Source: Prosthecobacter debontii (GTDB taxonomy: Bacteria > Verrucomicrobiota > Verrucomicrobiia > Verrucomicrobiales > Verrucomicrobiaceae). Taken from it: DNA of 64,000 nucleotides. The notes below the pieces were generated by a model. The model made no database searches. It saw only the letters and a list, made by a program, of their open reading frames with translations, and was not told the origin of the DNA. The stretch's first letter is position 1. The number at the start of each line of letters is the position of its first letter. Position numbers and translations under genes: made by a program. The DNA is taken from the NCBI RefSeq assembly GCF_900167535.1, contig NZ_FUYE01000002.1, positions 186,001 to 250,000 of the forward strand, in the 5' to 3' direction. This document shows, one piece after another, positions 50,901 through 56,003 of this stretch.

Positions 50901-53288
50901 ATAACCTACGATCTGCGCTTGGCCTTGGCTAAGGGTTAAGGCACCGAGTGTCTCAGAAAAGGTATTGTTAGAAGCATCATTGATCATATCGATCGCACCG
51001 CCCTTTAACACGATGGCTGCTGAATCAGGGATGCGATTGGAATTTCTTGAATACTGGCTGTTATTCAAAATGAGACGGCCATTGTTGATCGCACTGGAGC
51101 CGATCGGGTTCGGTCTTCCAATAATCGTCAGACTGTTCATGGTGCCATTGATGACGCCGTCCGAGTTTGAGGTTTGACTGAAGGTCAGACTCGCTCCGCC
51201 AGAAACGGAAACATTGGAACTGAGAGTTACCACCCGCGTGACAGGATTGTATGACTGGACCGTGGTGTTGCTCGGCACACCTGCCCCCGTTACCCGCATA
51301 CCAACCACGATAGAAGAACTGTTCGTGACTGTCACTGTGTTAGAGCTGCTACCACCTGCAGTCGTTTTAGTGATGGCAAAACCACCCCCAAGAGACAAGC
51401 TCATATAGTTCAACTTCACAGCTCCATTGATCGTCGCCACCCCATCCTCATAGGTGGAGGTCAACTGATCACCCCCAGTAAAAACAGTGCCGCGGATACT
51501 GATCATGCTGCCTGTGTTGTTAAAGCGGCCCGTTGCATCGATGCCGCCGTTAATCGTTGTGCGACCCCAAAGTCCAACATTGCGATTCAAGCCCGAATCA
51601 CCATCGACAATCAAGGCACCTCCCACAACGGCACCTGTGCCGGAGCCCGCGAGATTAAGCGTTCCGTTGCGCACGGTCAAAGTGCCGCCAATGGCTTGGT
51701 TTTGACCATGGCTGCTGCTCAGATTCAAAATACCAGCCCCCGTTTTCTCGACACCGCCAGTGCCAGAAATGATCAAAGCGCGTTGGGCAGGAGCAAGTTG
51801 CGATCCGCTGCCATCAGGATCGGCGAAAGTCTTGATGAAGTTCCAAGTTTGCGTGGTGTTCAACGTGCCTGTATCAAAAATCAGGGTTCCGTTGTTAACG
51901 ACATCACTGCGGAAGTTTGTTGTCTGACGCAGAATCGCCGTCCCTTCAGCGATTTCCAAACCGCCACTGAAAGAAATGTTCGAGTTTTGCAGCGATAACA
52001 CTCCAGATCCTTCTTTGCGTAAAGACAGAGCCGTGGCTCCTGCATTTCCATCAGCATCTGCCTGCTGAAGGTTATTACCGCTTCTATCACGGATGAAGCC
52101 GGAGACATAAGAGTTTTCATCGCCCGCCAGGGTGAGTTTAGCCCCCGTCGTGACGTCGGTTTCAGCCTCCCGGTTTTCAATCACGGCCAAGCTACCTAAA
52201 TCCACGATGTTCCCGACCGTCTCATTACCCCCCATGAGCTTGAAGTAATTATTACGCCCGCTCCCACTGAAGCTTTCGAACGTGAGCGTCGAACTGTCAC
52301 TGATCTGATCCAGATTCGAACGTCCGCGCAATAATTGCAGGACCGCATGGCCAGACATCCCTTGGGAAGCGCTCCCGATACGAATGTCTCCGGAAATCGC
52401 ATTGCCTGTGGTTGCCCCAAGTTCCACTTGAGCCCCCGTGTTGCTGGTACCTCGGTTCCAAATCCAGAGATCGAAAGGCGTGCTGGTATTGTTACCAGTG
52501 ATGGCCAGCGTTCCATTTCCATAGCTGGTCAGCATGCTGCCATTCGTCGTGCGGATATTACCACTGAAGGTCACGCGGTTCGTCGTGTTACGAACATTCA
52601 ACTGATCTCTCAGGATCATCGGTGCCGTGATGATATCGTTCGAATGACCAGTCACACGATTGAAGTAAGCCCCGCCACCATTCCCCGCATTATCGAAGAT
52701 CAAACTTCCGCTAGAACCCTGGGCGATGGTGTAATAGTTCCCACTGCTGAGATCGCCAAGCTGCATCCGCCCCACAACCCGGTTGCCATCCAAATTAATG
52801 ATGATGTTATTGGTGATGTCGTTATTGAAACGAACTGAAGATCCGACGCCCCCCACGGACGGAGGAGCAATCGTCACGGTTGGGTTGGAGGTATAGCCTG
52901 TGCCAGCGGTTGTCACCACGATGGAAACCACACGGCCATTGCTAACTGTGGCCGTCGCAACAGCGCCTGAACCACCGCCACCAGAGATCGTGACTGTAGG
53001 CGCAGATAGATAACCCGCTCCCGGGTTCACAATCGTGATGGTTCCGACTCCAGTGCCAGTTCTTGTGGCTGTAGCAGTCGCTGTAATCAGTGTGTTCTGA
53101 GACCAAGCACTCGTCGCCTGCCCCCAAGAGCCATTAGCATTGAGGAGTGACGAGCCATCGACCTGTGACAAGACCTTCTGAAGAGAGCTTTGTGACCACA
53201 CAGGGGCTACCCCTAGCAGAGACACGATCAAGGCTGCTGCTTTACAGGCAACCGACGTCATGCGCAGTGAGGCAAGGTTGGTTTTCAT
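35937..53288 (-). CDS. Giant exported mosaic protein with autotransporter-associated beta-strand repeats
   Basis: 5,783 residues, about 570 kDa. A signal peptide (core AAALIVSLLGVAPVWS) is followed by GxGYxSxPTVTI repeats (~80-150). The N-terminal ~3,400 residues and again ~4,220-4,750 are beta-helix-like, with autotransporter-associated strand repeats of the type 'GTLVLSGDNSYTGITFLAGG', seen near 430, 1098, 1574, 2604, 3191, 3359 and 4561. Within it are four YYV-type tandem modules (~1620-1865) and five 'GM.V.G.G.P.GT' modules. Residues ~3547-3893 are seven delta-60 repeats, flanked by 'G.PA..YYD.T.GDLKYVR' repeats. Five Ig-like domains fill ~4753-5246, a putative Ig (He_PIG) domain ~5250-5340, then an unassigned C-terminal part ending EETEE. 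No autotransporter barrel, PEP-CTERM or LPXTG signal is present. Probably a surface adhesin or matrix protein exported with help of cassette proteins A-D. Confidence 0.9.
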   Translation of the reverse strand: MKTNLASLRMTSVACKAAALIVSLLGVAPVWSQSSLQKVLSQVDGSSLLNANGSWGQATSAWSQNTLITATATATRTGTGVGTITIVNPGAGYLSAPTVTISGGGGSGAVATATVSNGRVVSIVVTTAGTGYTSNPTVTIAPPSVGGVGSSVRFNNDITNNIIINLDGNRVVGRMQLGDLSSGNYYTIAQGSSGSLIFDNAGNGGGAYFNRVTGHSNDIITAPMILRDQLNVRNTTNRVTFSGNIRTTNGSMLTSYGNGTLAITGNNTSTPFDLWIWNRGTSNTGAQVELGATTGNAISGDIRIGSASQGMSGHAVLQLLRGRSNLDQISDSSTLTFESFSGSGRNNYFKLMGGNETVGNIVDLGSLAVIENREAETDVTTGAKLTLAGDENSYVSGFIRDRSGNNLQQADADGNAGATALSLRKEGSGVLSLQNSNISFSGGLEIAEGTAILRQTTNFRSDVVNNGTLIFDTGTLNTTQTWNFIKTFADPDGSGSQLAPAQRALIISGTGGVEKTGAGILNLSSSHGQNQAIGGTLTVRNGTLNLAGSGTGAVVGGALIVDGDSGLNRNVGLWGRTTINGGIDATGRFNNTGSMISIRGTVFTGGDQLTSTYEDGVATINGAVKLNYMSLSLGGGFAITKTTAGGSSSNTVTVTNSSSIVVGMRVTGAGVPSNTTVQSYNPVTRVVTLSSNVSVSGGASLTFSQTSNSDGVINGTMNSLTIIGRPNPIGSSAINNGRLILNNSQYSRNSNRIPDSAAIVLKGGAIDMINDASNNTFSETLGALTLSQGQAQIVGYQAGSGGTSSLSFASLQRNYGATVEFAGLEQTSSGGVNNVTNALGTSTRNRIMINGGVTMDDGIIGGWAWANNEFVKYGANGVTRLTSSDYLLTTGSGTNALSTWTYDKNVKLSLSGTLTLNTRRAVNSVNFQSDIAAAAASRTLTLGAGAILSIDSGGLLASHGNQTINGNGSTGYVTVGTAINKPADLVAIVGTNAGTTSANTLTLQTAIRDFELRFTSGVTMSAGSKDMTVPANTATMLQVGMEVVNPNLPVGTVITAVNRTQSGQTIITLSNAPISGSLTATSSRSVTFYGGSVGLTKSGPGTLILATSLTNTYSGPTIINNGVLRLRNNTNLGTAPSTFQQNHLQLNGGTLQFGQDQANNGTFGDPDSVYTYDISDGRRGVSFGESGGRLEVGHINPIPTPVSSSSKAVVPIVNVNILNPINAEGVVELAVRNNVNTGAYNTLTLGSSTSRNYYGGGIKTEGGFNGVTNINGENYVNGLFMEGGIVTFSGNNDFDGAIRVLSGQLYLNGANTYKGQANFTEALTIGAATVTLGRDNSLGTAGFKVVMSDQAQLRLMGTNQTLLSLSGTASSTISNGYSRASTSLPNLPSVLTVDLAVNETYAGKLSNGGSSLLSLTKTGDGRLSLTNNTSDFTGNVIIQEGVLDISSINFVSGQSALGLGRTGAASEILINGATLSLSPRGQQVTNRSFTMGAGVNGATIVANGINQAARVILGSDLIIYDPFFGVDRLASDPVGFAGNGSRTLTLSGVNTGDNEFMLQLGDKSKSEVTSLLKTGPGTWVLGMPNSYTGETTVQEGVLALSGNGSAGTAALAVTANKDTDYFTITGQSLPNGIEISFPFFVGTTLPAGIAENTRYYTVNSAGNSFKVATSIGGAAVDITGNGTSVFIVPNIQTVASTVPDFSTGRFTGNLIDGMPVVFSVQIPYFNSATGTTVNGVLPSGINAYQTYYVRDATGTTFRVSTTPSGAAVSFTNNGAGLIYYMSTTTQNLVATAPDFTQDTFSGQLANGTPVLFRGQVLPAGITNSQTYYVVNATSTTFKVATTLGGTAVDFTSNGTGTIYYTPGNTDPGGINVVGGRLELRDVDYMVPETVTFQGGGLSLPTNTTARWAGNFDVQVNSTFTVGQNSELILDGNLLGTRQITQLGEGTIRLRGESIMPSLPDSVTNTLDNSRRAYSLQAGTLILDYSLNNNSKLVDNATLVLGGSRRGGILRLEGGSHEEIVGSLSLSTGANAIYRDSGSSVIRLNSISRAEGATLYFDATQIAKVDLLNVNDILGGWAIIREAPVQAAWVLPGTVSRGVHGDAATDNFYLSGLQPSTYLVDGVPIVFSSSNTLPAPLVVGKTYYATQATSSQFKVSETQWGLPIDLTTDGTPYTTTPPHTFATTGTVRRAGPASLIFKARDDKYPGPKGNNIFKVQIIYSNTPGDITSTLTGPEEPTPADPLTYTIFTTKDKNRAREIVTFFTSDPKGNKYLTLAVSGNDTTVDTGSYGPGLLTSGTNDSGIQALGWAKNGTNAGDGYVQPTTSYEADNWVKNKNTNVTTDTTLADGAITSTLRFATDKATTITLNEDGDPDTVHTLQTGAILVSPTVRANDSSIVGSGSLTTMNNGNLKNFIIHQYNEAGDLVIGVDMVDRKPVKKFGRLTSGNRKIITGISTTADLVVGDSVRFTDNSTNFGPAPNTTTPNTTSAVIARIDPDGHTVELDRETLVNDSRREMTFTLTGGTTVNRFASHQSTTTQNRILGVVGEDGVISTADIYIGMQIAGPGIPPGAIVDFIASDADIRINTNHHFTDIWSEFTLTPSVGLEKLGGGTLVLSGDNSYTGITFLAGGTIRATKLTDGGVVGSLGAATASAGNLNFNGGTLLYVGEDSSSNRGFTVTDFARISVGHEKTTAIFSGDVSGTDRLEKAGPGTLQMSGNASLSEIKIDEGKLLVQAVDRNAAPGSYSQSNLSGGSLGSLRLGGGKFEVRGAAEGNTTLTFGGNFYVDEGASEVRAVSVLGYDPNNLSLGPVSRTTTLNLMGGEETTTVVRSSGGTVLFVEAPEAGAAAANVVLNTSTFERAQILPWAVYQDITNVVNPGVNDFASISLVNGAVVSADSQSLYDLGDFFMNADNWGTVEPGSTIDASEGGRIEVELALGVDATVGVKQLKVAGALATDFAKLTDGMSVFGPGMPAGTRIVALDSNLMIIYLNNAATATTAGGTYLFTKSRTFYGTLTDDRDVNTLRYYSSEDSAITIGAGKTLKLTSGAILVGSNVRGGQKSIVGPGNITGVVESGQGSDLVIHNYNTGSAFTIGANIIDNVILSQLGKGASAKGVGSLFVGVDRMFIVTGAFDFFSEVTPGMEVSGPGLPDGTTVVSKNSVEFSITLSNTATSTQTEKIYTFRSRTSFVQSGTGTTILSGNNTYTGDTFVHGGVLRLNSANAVPGGITASASSSSSSHIIIKEGVLGLGSGNFTRSLGTENNQVEFKGSGGFAAYGQDRTVNFGGNAVSPIKLRYGNDGFVTDGSSLILGALDATHKVTLLNPIDLGSFSQAVRVVNGPADIEGELGGALSGLGTLVKFGSGSLRLSASNTHEGGIEIAEGRLVIADVANALGLGSGPVKLGTSNTNTTKNTVTELAIEGGTVNKEIHVGNVNSRGSEWVARGNTDSTAGFNVGAHASSTLVNGTPAIAYYDTNGRDLKFVRAADGRGTSWLAPVTLASEGDVGQFPSLSIINGFPAVSYYDATNGTLCYIQASDASGVAWKSPVIVEAQPVNAIALQSDGKIIIGGTFLEFDGVTKTRLARLDSTGVLDTTFSATVNGEVRAIAVQSDNNIVIGGDFDQVNGTTRNNIARLLSDGGLDTTYNPNANSPVNTLVLDDSGNMLVGGAFTSIAGVTRNRVARLTPAAGAADSFDPNAGGEVYALAIERPSGTILIGGNYTSLKGSTRRRIARVDSTGALQAFDPNFNETTATVRAIAVASDGSVYLGGLFNTLTGTGLTTSITRNRLVRVTSAGLVDKTFSVELNAEVRGLRMLTSGKLAVWGLFTKSLTSPADYLVCVKTDGKMDTAFAAAPNQGVNEVIEVSGGKLLVGGSFSNLGGVTQHWLARLNADGTGDTGFNRKVNDRGQYTSMMPLATFTGNSGGFPAIAYHDIVNGDLRYVRANDVNGNTWSPSIAISTDTTNNVGVGIVMKTANIGGDVVAVNTSNSQVSISGTANSGTPAIVYSDATTGDLKYTLAYNQDGSFWTKPITIQSGAQAGNHISFELVNGFPAVAYYNGSSLSYVRANDAVGVVSNLRDAGTTVTRTVSTVTFTSTWGSSQVLDSNGNVGQYPSLAIVNGQPTTTTGNPAVSYYDVTNGDLKYVRSTTADGLATGNTQDPPTWGVPATVLSTDNVGQNTTLLMTDGVVGIVYRDVTHNNMEFIHLSDAAAYSKLSFSGDTILDGNLNLDGSALLSASTGRVVTLNGQITGDAGLRLVSEGSLLINSSNNSFGAGLNGEAPVVIRSGHLLLGVENALGTSAVDLGDSAPGVFIRRDASGNVVSSSPQVITVDRATTGSSMIRLAGRFDPLHNGKFGNAGGPGAFVEVNTTIDGRTFSVADVGTLILVKDEEGNPAWNGVYRVEYNSGLQPDGTMNLVRAPEMDELVEFGYGVQVRVSNGTLAGKAYFLASRVTDLNVSPVLWEQDVPNGALSLRANASGMTIANEIRINARDGAGTMSLGATQTVTTGSVVFSGPITLQDNQTNASEVQALNLDSNITSGFGVTVSGLISEEHGVGAPNAPADVLSLVKTGSGVVTLTNGNNSFHGGVTVNQGTLLVMNTSGSATGSGLVTVNAGAALGGTGIIGGSVSLQGTGSDDSGRARLVLGDPTQSTASVETLTIVGGLEVGPNSVVEFTVGRNNFTQLAAQSVNITATGRLIVSLADGATLNTGDSFRLLLASSLTFDQSAGQTLSQYLRLPGQYVWDTSQFLTTGTVLVTGVTQPVSIPGSGNPEPKTVNPFTSVEFKVTVNGSPDFVYQWQKGSGGGNYVNIGGEIASASNSNTLTLTNVTEADEGTYRVIVTNGAGLYPAESTPVQLMVNDLPAIVQQPVSQTVNPDASATFTVVVSGPAPYSFQWRRGIVNIPNDARFEVISNGNTSTLTVKNVTEADDRADYNVIVSNSAGPAPVSQFVALNVNDPVVITIAPSDLTVSNRDPATFTVQHTGTAPFTYQWQRDRGDGAGFVNILNATNATLVLPQVFVADSGQRFRVIVDNMLDPVTSEPATLTVQDGFPSILLDPISTTLLDGETLQLTAKVGGAQTKRKVQWLRNGKAIRAGSSTYAGVTTTIDITETMEDNVTVSTLTVHNITTRFGGAYALAAQNINGKNRTAATAGQVVVVNNPETTLPAQDTKTAAMTVTATGPKGFVIGYQWQRDVGLGLEDIAPDDTRFIGANTRTLKLVGVTTDDSGVYSCIVTGTGPAPDNEVVGGTHYLQVYTEAPELIQPLEFPPAMVGADFEYQIPVDQLESKSPTKFAASGLPSGLKLDPKTGLITGRPKAPRVGGYLVKITVSNGFGSSTADPAPILDVQSVPTGAVGVFAGWIPRHAVLNDGIGGRFDLTTSTAGSFSGRVTLGRAAYAFKGTLILDPNTINPDLPMAEVSIPRKGKTPLTLTFTLDHANNSVSTATLSDDALMEEVSFNGWRYLWSELLNPATYYEGYHTFALSPPDTGEALPADKFPQGDGYAAFTVLPSGRLSLAGKTADGQSITGGQFVGPNGEILIYQTLYTTALRGSLVGQIKLDKMDESYFEDNEISSSPATAPTWTRPENLSPKNRYYQNGFGPLTLTAVGGAYVDATPPLPTPLNPTPAPVNLILGLPDTGTNTNPENATLVFSSLDELAVDVGDPSLPSRNALADPEDDLLPNYLGIITGNKFVLPKTNVAGTKIAANPKTGVFSGSFTIREIDRVHGDKNGFLNRGTKFYGIIVKSPTSSTGMVGAGYFLLPKAPTLEDPNDSLKTTPIISGQVLLSPREETEE
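37553..39031 (-). repeat. Five tandem Ig-like domains in the giant protein
   Basis: Each of about 90-105 residues carries the pattern F.V...G..P..YQWQ...  then LTL.NVT..D.G.Y.V.V.N. Examples are 'SPDFVYQWQKG', 'APYSFQWRRG', 'APFTYQWQRD', 'KRKVQWLRNG' and 'FVIGYQWQRD'. They form the stalk-like region before the C-terminal He_PIG domain. Confidence 0.8.
41611..42648 (-). repeat. Seven delta-60 repeats in the giant protein
   Basis: Repeats of about 50 residues with the pattern V.AIA.QSDGKI.IGG.F....G....R.ARL...G.LD..F. The seven copies begin VNAIALQSDGK, VRAIAVQSDNN, VNTLVLDDSGN, VYALAIERPSG, VRAIAVASDGS, VRGLRMLTSGK and VNEVIEVSGGK. They form a propeller-like block inserted between copies of a different YYD repeat. 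Confidence 0.85.
47701..48420 (-). repeat. Tandem 'PAGI...YYV...F.V' modules in the giant protein
   Basis: Three to four copies of a roughly 60-70-residue unit: LP.GI......YYV....  then F.V.T...G.AV.FT.NG.G..YY. Landmarks are 'TLPAGIAENTRYYTV', 'LPSGINAYQTYYVRDATG' and 'LPAGITNSQTYYVVNATS'. A diverged copy lies near 46750-46950 ('LPAPLVVGKTYYATQATS'). Confidence 0.75.
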
Positions 53289-53358
53289 AAACTTAAATGG
53301 GGGGGAAATTTGAAAGACAATTGACCTCTAAGACCCAAAATACTGGCACTCGTTGAGC

Positions 53359-53883
53359 TTAAGGGAGGTTGGTGGCCAGCGCTGTATTGGCGACGAGCTG
53401 AGTAAAGACCTTGATCGGCACCCCTGAAGAAGGATTGGTGAAATCAAAGTTTTTGAGGGGAGCGGCAATCATTTTGATCATGACTCGACGCAAATTTTGA
53501 TCAATGCCTGAGGTATCACTGTTTGTCGGCAACCGGACATCAGCCGTCGGAATTGTGACCTGTACAACATAGTTAAGCAGGATGTCGAAACCTTGAGTAG
53601 TTGCCTCGATCTCGAGCCCCTGATCATCAAAATAGCGGATTTGTGCTTGTTGGCTGTCCAGCGTGCCCCAATCAACGGACTGCATTTCCCCGACAATTTG
53701 GTCAATGATGCGGGTTTCAGCCTGCTCGTTGGCGGTCTTGCGTGTCATTTCCAGACCATGCGGCAGGAGGCCCAAGATCGTCACCACACCGAGGGCCATG
53801 ATGCCGACAGCAAGCACCACTTCGACAAGGGAAAATCCACCGCGGGTCAGGGAACGGCGCAGGTCTGGCGTGACGATGTTCAT
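53359..53883 (-). CDS. Verru_Chthon cassette protein B, GspI/PilV-like pseudopilin
   Basis: 174 residues from the ATG at 53883; a TTG at 53919 is less likely. The leader LRRSLTRGG is followed by FSLVEVVLAVGIMALGVVTI, a textbook type IV prepilin signal with Gly at -1 and Glu at +5. The next stretch 'LLPHGLEMTRKTANEQAET' matches the GspI/PilV pattern (helix then '..G......A...A'). A small beta domain completes it. It is the first gene of the cassette, preceded by a good promoter, and the giant protein gene starts 70 bp downstream. It probably forms part of a pseudopilus tip with A, C and D. Confidence 0.88.
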   Translation of the reverse strand: MNIVTPDLRRSLTRGGFSLVEVVLAVGIMALGVVTILGLLPHGLEMTRKTANEQAETRIIDQIVGEMQSVDWGTLDSQQAQIRYFDDQGLEIEATTQGFDILLNYVVQVTIPTADVRLPTNSDTSGIDQNLRRVMIKMIAAPLKNFDFTNPSSGVPIKVFTQLVANTALATNLP

Positions 53884-53939
53884 GGTTGGGGTAATCTCAA
53901 GGTTGGGTTTGTGAGACAAATTTTTCTGGTATTAAATTC

Positions 53940-53969
53940 ATATTACCGCGCAGGGCCATGTAGCGTCAA
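53940..53969 (-). promoter_or_regulatory. Sigma-70-type promoter for the cassette operon
   Basis: Minus strand TTGACG (53969-53964), an 18-base spacer and TAATAT (53945-53940). It would start transcription near 53932, about 50 bases before the gene B ATG. No other promoter was found within the 25-kb cassette, so this may drive all five genes. Confidence 0.55.
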
Positions 53970-54143
53970 TTCAAATACATGGTAAATACCGAATGTTCCC
54001 AATCCCTCTCCCACTGTTCATTGAAACACATACCCCCAGGTTTGTATGGAAATGTGCAATTCTTTGCCTGATTTCTGTAACTTTTAGGCGTATTTAGCTT
54101 CCCAGTTGCAGGGATGGTCAGCCTCCTTGAAGCTGGTTTTTTC

Positions 54144-54920
54144 ATGATCACCGACCGGAGTGCCCTCATCCTTTCCACCTTCGCCTTTTTGGCGGCGGTG
54201 GTGCCGGCGTTGACTGCGCTGAAGACGGGGGATTGGCGGCGAGGACCGATACAGAAAATCGTGATGGCCATCGGGTTCCTGCTCCAGACGGCGGCCATCT
54301 ATTTGCGGGGTCAGGCAGTAGGCCAGTGCCCGATGAAGAGCGTGTCCGATATCCTGGTCTTTATCGCTTGGAGCATCGTGCTGCTGTACTTTCTGGTGGG
54401 CACCACCTACCGCGTCTCACTCTTGGGCATGTTTACCGCACCTTTAGTGGTAGGGATGCATGCCATCGCCTTTCTATTGCCGGGTGCCTTTCCTGACTAC
54501 CCGTTCAAAACCAAAATTGATCCTTGGGTGGAGCTTCATGCAGCTCTGGCGCTGATCGCCTACGCGGCCTTCGCGCTCGGCTGTGTCACGGGCGTGATGT
54601 ATCTGCTGCAAGACCGCTTTTTGAAGCGCCATCAGATCGGTGGCCTGTTTTACCAGCTTCCCCCCATCCAAGGTCTCGCCAAAGGCATCCAGCGCATGCT
54701 CTTTCTAGGCGTCGTGCTGTTGAGCGTCAGTCTCGCCATCACCTTTAAGCTGGATACTCCGATCACCAATCCCAAGCTCATCTTCGCCTGGGCTGTCTGG
54801 GGACTCTATGCGGTGATTGGCCTCATCGTCTGGCGGCATGCCCTCTCTCCGCGACAGACTGCCTGGCTTGCGGCCGTGGGCTTTGTCATCCCGTTCATCT
54901 CCCTGTGGCTCGTGACCTGA
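54144..54920 (+). CDS. HemX/CcsA-like cytochrome c assembly membrane protein
   Basis: About 258 residues with eight or so hydrophobic helices. It resembles the HemX branch of the CcsA family: 'GQCPMKSVSDILVFIAW' and 'DPWVELHAALALIAYAAFAL' hold conserved histidine and helix patterns, and 'AVWGLYAVIGLIVW' lies near the end. The WWD heme-handling motif of true CcsA/CcmC was not seen. HemX usually accompanies hemA and controls the amount of glutamyl-tRNA reductase. Here hemA starts three bases after the stop, a tight operon. The ATG at 54144 was chosen; 54114 is a possible earlier start. Confidence 0.8.
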   Translation: MITDRSALILSTFAFLAAVVPALTALKTGDWRRGPIQKIVMAIGFLLQTAAIYLRGQAVGQCPMKSVSDILVFIAWSIVLLYFLVGTTYRVSLLGMFTAPLVVGMHAIAFLLPGAFPDYPFKTKIDPWVELHAALALIAYAAFALGCVTGVMYLLQDRFLKRHQIGGLFYQLPPIQGLAKGIQRMLFLGVVLLSVSLAITFKLDTPITNPKLIFAWAVWGLYAVIGLIVWRHALSPRQTAWLAAVGFVIPFISLWLVT

Positions 54921-54923
54921 CCC

Positions 54924-56003
54924 ATGACTTATCCTACCGCCACTAGCGAGCATTTGGTCTGCTTGGGCCTGAACTACCGCACCACCCCCGTGGAGGTGCG
55001 GGAGCGCGTGGCATTTCCCGAAGCCAAGGTGCCAGACGCGGTTCAGGAGATCCGCCAGCTTCCCGGCTTTGAGGAAAGCGTGGTGCTGAGCACCTGCAAT
55101 CGGGTGGAAATGTATGCCACCCACAGTCTTGAGGACGCCCAGAGAGCCCATGACACCTTAGTGGCTTATCTGGTGCAACGCTTCGAACTGCCGGAGGAGC
55201 AGGCTGAGGCCCTGGTGACCTATCGCCTGCGTTCCGACGAGGCGGCGCGGCATCTCTTCCGGGTCGTCAGCGGGCTGGATAGCATGGTGCTGGGCGAGAC
55301 CGAGATCTTTGGCCAGGTCAAGCAAGCCTACAAAGTCGCCTTGGAGACTGGGGGCACTGGCCGCTCGCTCAATAAGCTTTTCCAGCAGGCCTTCACCGTC
55401 GGTAAAAAGGTGCGTAATGACACCACCATCCAGCGCGGCTCCACCAGCGTCGGTTCGGTAGCGGTGGATCTGGCCGAGAAGGTGCATGACCTGAAACGCT
55501 GCCGCGTCATGCTTGTGGGGGCAGGCGAAATGAGCCGCACCTGCGCTCAAAGCCTCCTCTCCCGCGGAGCTCAGAGCATCATCGTCTCCAACCGCAGCTA
55601 TGACCGCGCCGTGGAACTCGCGACCGAGATGAAGGGCACGGCCATGAAATTCGATGAATGGGAAAACGCCCTGCACGAGGTGGATGTGATCATCTCCAGC
55701 ACCAGCGCCCCCCACTTCGTGATCAAACCGGACCTCATCCAGCAAGTGATGCGTAAACGCCGCTGGGATCCCCTGTTGATCATCGACATCGCCGTGCCGC
55801 GTGATGTGGACCCTGCCGTGAATGAGATCGAAGGCGTCTATCTCTACGACATTGACGCCCTTCAAGCCATTGCCGATGAAGGCCGCCGTGAGCGTGAACG
55901 CCAGCTCAGCGCTTGCGAGCGCATCATCGAGGAGCACCTGGAAAAATACGGCTACACCCATCCTGCCACCATCAGCCATCACGGTACTCAGACCGCTACC
56001 TGA
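54924..56003 (+). CDS. hemA: Glutamyl-tRNA reductase, short form
   Basis: 359 residues. It reduces glutamyl-tRNA to glutamate semialdehyde, the first step of tetrapyrrole synthesis. The catalytic Cys58 is in VVLSTCNRVE. Further hallmarks are 'GLNYRTTPVEVRE', 'SGLDSMVLGETEIFGQVKQA', the NADPH-binding 'VMLVGAGEMSRTCAQSL' and 'LLIIDIAVPRDVDP'. It stops about 60-80 residues short of the usual 420-460, so most of the C-terminal dimerisation domain is missing. The last residues (ATISHHGTQTAT) look unstructured. It follows the HemX-like gene immediately and overlaps the lipid kinase gene tail to tail by 16 bases. Confidence 0.93.
   Translation: MTYPTATSEHLVCLGLNYRTTPVEVRERVAFPEAKVPDAVQEIRQLPGFEESVVLSTCNRVEMYATHSLEDAQRAHDTLVAYLVQRFELPEEQAEALVTYRLRSDEAARHLFRVVSGLDSMVLGETEIFGQVKQAYKVALETGGTGRSLNKLFQQAFTVGKKVRNDTTIQRGSTSVGSVAVDLAEKVHDLKRCRVMLVGAGEMSRTCAQSLLSRGAQSIIVSNRSYDRAVELATEMKGTAMKFDEWENALHEVDVIISSTSAPHFVIKPDLIQQVMRKRRWDPLLIIDIAVPRDVDPAVNEIEGVYLYDIDALQAIADEGRRERERQLSACERIIEEHLEKYGYTHPATISHHGTQTAT

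Noticed and set aside
28707..53969. The cassette as a type IV pilus locus or a prophage
   Set aside because: There is no major pilin, assembly ATPase, secretin, integrase or phage structural gene; the four proteins are minor-pseudopilin-like only.
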